A DNA stretch of 7,855 bases from contig SXUH01000114.1 in the NCBI GenBank assembly GCA_005791855.1, positions 1-7,855 on the forward strand, written 5' to 3'. The notes beneath the pieces were generated by a model. The model saw only the letters and a list, made by a program, of their open reading frames with translations. It did not search any database and was not told where the DNA came from. How positions within the stretch are numbered: position 1 is the first letter of the stretch; every line of letters starts with the position of its first letter. A program made the position numbers and the translations under genes. Positions 6,266-7,855 of this stretch are shown here, in pieces. The stretch comes from Bdellovibrionales bacterium (GTDB lineage: Bacteria > Bdellovibrionota > Bacteriovoracia > Bacteriovoracales > Bacteriovoracaceae).

Positions 6266-7081
6266 ATGAATAAAATATTTTTTTTTCTGTTCCTTCTCGT
6301 AAGTTTTAACCTCCGCGCGGAGCTCTTCCCCGAAGACAAGCTTCTGAAGGAAGACGCGCTGAAGTCCTGGGCGAAGCGGGATGATCAGGAAAGCCTCAAG
6401 GACGCGCTCCGGAAGCTTCAGAAGATCCAGGACGCATCGGACCTCGAGACGCTGACCTACCTTGCACAAGGGTACTTCCTCCTGGGGGACCTCCACCAGG
6501 AGAAGTCCGACGAGAAGAAAGACAGCTTCAAGAAGTCCCACGACTACGGCGTCAAGGGCCTGTCGACCAACGCCGACTTCAAGGCGAAGCTAGAGAAGGG
6601 CACGGACCTCGCGAAGGCCCTCGACCCTCTCACGGAAAGGGAAGCCTCGCCCCTCTTCTGGGCCGGAGTTGCTCTGGGCAGGTGGGCGAGCGAGGAGGGC
6701 TTCTTCGCCAAGGTCAAGCACAAGGACACCATCCTCGCCATGATGCGGAAGGTGGAGAAGCTCAAGCCCAGCATCTACCACGGGGGCCTCGAGCGCTTCT
6801 GGGCGAACTTCTACGCCCTCGCGCCGTCGGTCGCGGGGGGAGACATCAAAAAGAGCAAGGAGTACTTCGAGAAGGCCGTGAAGGCGGCGCCGGAGTACCT
6901 CGGCTCGAAGGTCCTCTTCGCGGAAGTCTACCACAAGGAGAAGGGCGACGGGAAGGCCTTCAAGAAGGAGCTGGAGGAGGTGCTGGCCTCACCCAACGGC
7001 CCGGAGGACATCACGCCGGAGAACATCATGTGGAAGAAGAGGGCCGAGAAGCTCCTGAAGCAGCAGGACGAGCTCTTCTGA
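6266..7081 (+). CDS. TRAP transporter T-component (TatT)-like periplasmic protein
   Basis: The 271-residue product begins with a clear Sec signal peptide (MNKIFFFLFLLVSFNLRA, cleavage after about residue 18). The rest is almost all helical, with TPR-like repeats. The C-terminal half resembles the TatT family described from Treponema pallidum: PLFWAGVALGRWA (129-141), YHGGLERFWANFYALAP (171-187), GGDIKKSKEYFEKAVKAAPEYL (191-212) and VLFAEVYHKEKGDGKAFKKEL (216-236). TatT trimers are thought to work with a TRAP-type substrate-binding protein (TatP) in the periplasm, probably on hydrophobic ligands. Unlike the Treponema protein there is no lipobox cysteine, so this one should be soluble periplasmic. 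No TatP or TRAP membrane subunits are in the window. The stop (7079-7081) directly abuts the stop of the convergent small membrane-protein gene. Confidence 0.82.
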   Translation: MNKIFFFLFLLVSFNLRAELFPEDKLLKEDALKSWAKRDDQESLKDALRKLQKIQDASDLETLTYLAQGYFLLGDLHQEKSDEKKDSFKKSHDYGVKGLSTNADFKAKLEKGTDLAKALDPLTEREASPLFWAGVALGRWASEEGFFAKVKHKDTILAMMRKVEKLKPSIYHGGLERFWANFYALAPSVAGGDIKKSKEYFEKAVKAAPEYLGSKVLFAEVYHKEKGDGKAFKKELEEVLASPNGPEDITPENIMWKKRAEKLLKQQDELF

Positions 7082-7186
7082 TCACATCACGAGGTTAAGC
7101 GGAATGCCCGCGATCATGACCACCGCGAGGATGATCGCCGTTCCCACCAGGACCACTGCTACGAACTTAAACGGTATGTTCAACAT
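7082..7186 (-). CDS. 34-residue single-span membrane protein
   Basis: I read this short frame directly: ATG at 7186, 34 codons, TGA at 7084-7082. The product starts MLNIPFKF and then has one long hydrophobic stretch (VAVVLVGTAIILAVVMIAG, residues 9-27) before IPLNLVM, so it is almost certainly a single transmembrane segment. The ribosome binding site is one of the best in the window: AAAAGGGAG ends five bases before the ATG. It starts 22 bases after the rhodanese stop on the same strand, consistent with an operon, and its stop abuts the tatT-like stop. Function is unknown; it could be a membrane anchor or a small regulator of a membrane complex. Its size puts it below usual gene-calling limits. 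Confidence 0.6.
   Translation of the reverse strand: MLNIPFKFVAVVLVGTAIILAVVMIAGIPLNLVM
7110..7138. repeat. 8-base inverted repeat downstream of the TatT-like gene
   Basis: GCGATCAT (7110-7117) and ATGATCGC (7131-7138) can pair around a 13-base loop. It lies 29 bases after the TatT-like stop and inside the small membrane-protein gene. No T-run follows, so it is at most a weak transcript-end structure. Confidence 0.25.
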
Positions 7187-7208
7187 CTAGTCTCCCTTTT
7201 CTATAAGT

Positions 7209-7469
7209 CTAATAGCGCGGGACCGTGGGGTCAATCTGCGTGGACCATTCCTCTATTCCGCCCCTCAGGGAAAGCGCATCGAAGCCGTGCAGCTTGAGGA
7301 ACTGGGTGGCGTAGACGCTCCGGACTCCGTGGTGGCAGTAGACGATCCAGGGGTTCTTGTCCCGGGTGAGCTCGCCGAAGCGCTGCTCGAATATGAGACG
7401 CTCAACGGCGAGGAGTCCAAGCGCGCGATCCGCGGCGAGGACATCGGCCGTGATCAGGGCAACGCCCAC
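7209..7469 (-). pseudogene. Rhodanese-like sulfurtransferase, N-terminal part missing
   Basis: The C-terminal half is a typical single-domain rhodanese: WIVYCHHGVRS (41-51) is the active-site loop with catalytic Cys45, FLKLHGFDAL and LRGGIEEWS (68-76) the following conserved helices and turn, and DPTVPRY the usual end of this subfamily. Such proteins carry sulfane sulfur on the cysteine. Normal members are about 105-110 residues and start with a 'LDVREPxE...IPGAxHIPL' segment, which is absent. Upstream of about residue 33 the frame shows no rhodanese resemblance and runs antisense to an FtsH tail (see 7371-7565). The open frame continues to 7652 without a stop, and the GTG at 7469 is merely the first usable start inside foreign-looking DNA. 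The true gene is therefore cut at about 7370-7380. The small membrane-protein gene follows 22 bases later. Confidence 0.75.
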
Positions 7470-7565
7470 CGCCCCGCGCCGCTGGTGTCGGGCGCGAGCG
7501 CAATCCCGAAGAGCCGGCCCAAGAAACCGGGCGGTTTCGGCGATCCCGCTCCCGCGGGCGCATAA
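7371..7565 (+). CDS. ftsH: C-terminal fragment of FtsH protease, alphaproteobacterial type
   Basis: The plus strand reads LAEALLEYETLNGEESKRAI, then RGEDIGRD, a low-complexity Pro/Gly/Ser tail with SAIPKSRPKKPGGFGDPAP, and TAA at 7563-7565. This matches the end of the ATP-dependent membrane zinc protease FtsH: the 'A..LLEYETL.G.E' helix near the end of the peptidase domain, 'GEDIGR', and the 'SSIPK.R.P.GPFG.PAP.GA' tail I associate with sphingomonads. Only about 64 residues are present, against about 640 in a full protein. The preceding AAA and protease domains (Walker motifs, HEAGH) are absent, because the DNA to the left is the rhodanese gene on the other strand. As it stands the fragment cannot be functional. 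The species assignment is from memory of family sequences. Confidence 0.72.
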   Translation, partial: LAEALLEYETLNGEESKRAIRGEDIGRDQGNAHRPAPLVSGASAIPKSRPKKPGGFGDPAPAGA

Positions 7566-7855
7566 TTCCCTCTCCGCGACGGGGTCCTCCGGGGCTCCGT
7601 CGCCATGCCTGATCGCACGCAGTTCTTCTCGCCCCAGCTCTCCCCGTTTCGTCTAAGTTCTGAGCAACTTCAGCTCGCTTTTTCAGCAAGTTGATTCAGA
7701 TCAGCTTTTTCGGCGCAAAAATTGCATCGTTGCGGTGAAGGAAAAGCGGCTTCGGGAACAAACGCGTCCGTCCGGCTTTAATCCGGCATTCAGCCCGTCG
7801 TTGCGGCCGCGTCCTGCGGTGTCCCGGCGCGACGGGTCGATCCGTCCAGCCCCCG
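7566..7855. other. Non-coding GC-rich tail after the FtsH fragment
   Basis: No supported gene was found in these 290 bases on either strand. A 7-base inverted repeat (about 7576-7582 with 7597-7603) lies shortly after the ftsH stop but has no T-run. A second pair, CCCGTCG (7794-7800) and CGACGGG (7830-7836), has a 29-base spacer. Two copies of GCTTTTTC occur near 7668-7713. The stretch looks like the downstream intergenic region belonging with the FtsH fragment. Confidence 0.4.
7576..7603 (+). terminator. Weak stem-loop after the FtsH fragment
   Basis: GCGACGG (7576-7582) pairs with CCGTCGC (7597-7603) around a 14-base loop, 10 bases after the stop of the FtsH fragment. There is no T-run downstream, so termination is uncertain; it may just stabilise the mRNA end. 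Confidence 0.3.

Noticed and set aside
7402..7689. A 95-codon minus-strand frame beyond the rhodanese
   Set aside because: Arg/Gly/Pro-rich shadow of the FtsH fragment and its downstream region, with no recognisable domain.
7660..7715. Two GCTTTTTC copies and a GAGC...GCTC pair as a possible terminator
   Set aside because: The stem is only four bases and the T-run is short; not enough to call a terminator or a repeat family.

Overview
The window reads as a GC-rich Gram-negative chromosome segment with short AT-rich intergenic gaps. The gene content points to a Bdellovibrionota (Bdellovibrio/Oligoflexia-like) bacterium: a TIGR02147/DUF4423-type HTH protein overlapping a secreted-protein gene, an orphan TatT-like periplasmic protein, and an adenosine-deaminase-like enzyme with large extra segments. 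This taxonomic guess is inference from family distribution. No rRNA, tRNA, CRISPR array or insertion sequence was seen.

Layout. Positions 1-683 (-) hold most of a secreted protein running off the left edge. It overlaps by 20 bases the 3' end of the TIGR02147-type gene (664-1572, -). Next on the same strand are an ADA-superfamily deaminase (1622-3247) and, 11 bases upstream of it, a DsbA/GST-kappa-type isomerase (3259-3936); these four genes may be read together right to left. An AT-rich divergent region (3937-4133) carries a plausible promoter for a lipoprotein gene (4134-4889, +). That gene ends at a strong hairpin terminator shared with the convergent rpsU gene (4937-5179, -). Upstream of rpsU is an endonuclease/exonuclease/phosphatase-family gene (5274-6209, -), divergent from a TatT-like gene (6266-7081, +). 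A 34-codon membrane-protein gene with a strong ribosome binding site (7082-7186, -) abuts the tatT stop and follows a rhodanese reading frame (7209-7469, -).

The right end is anomalous. The rhodanese loses its family resemblance at about 7370-7380. From 7371 to 7565 the opposite strand encodes what looks like the last 64 residues of an alphaproteobacterial (sphingomonad-like) FtsH, followed by about 290 bases of GC-rich non-coding DNA. Two unrelated truncated genes meeting tail-to-tail at one point is best explained by a chimeric join (amplification or assembly) between two organisms; a real recombination event is less likely.

I do not see a convincing new multi-gene system. The best leads are the 34-residue membrane protein, the unusual deaminase, the regulator-plus-secreted-protein pair, and the junction at the right end, which should be settled before anything there is interpreted.
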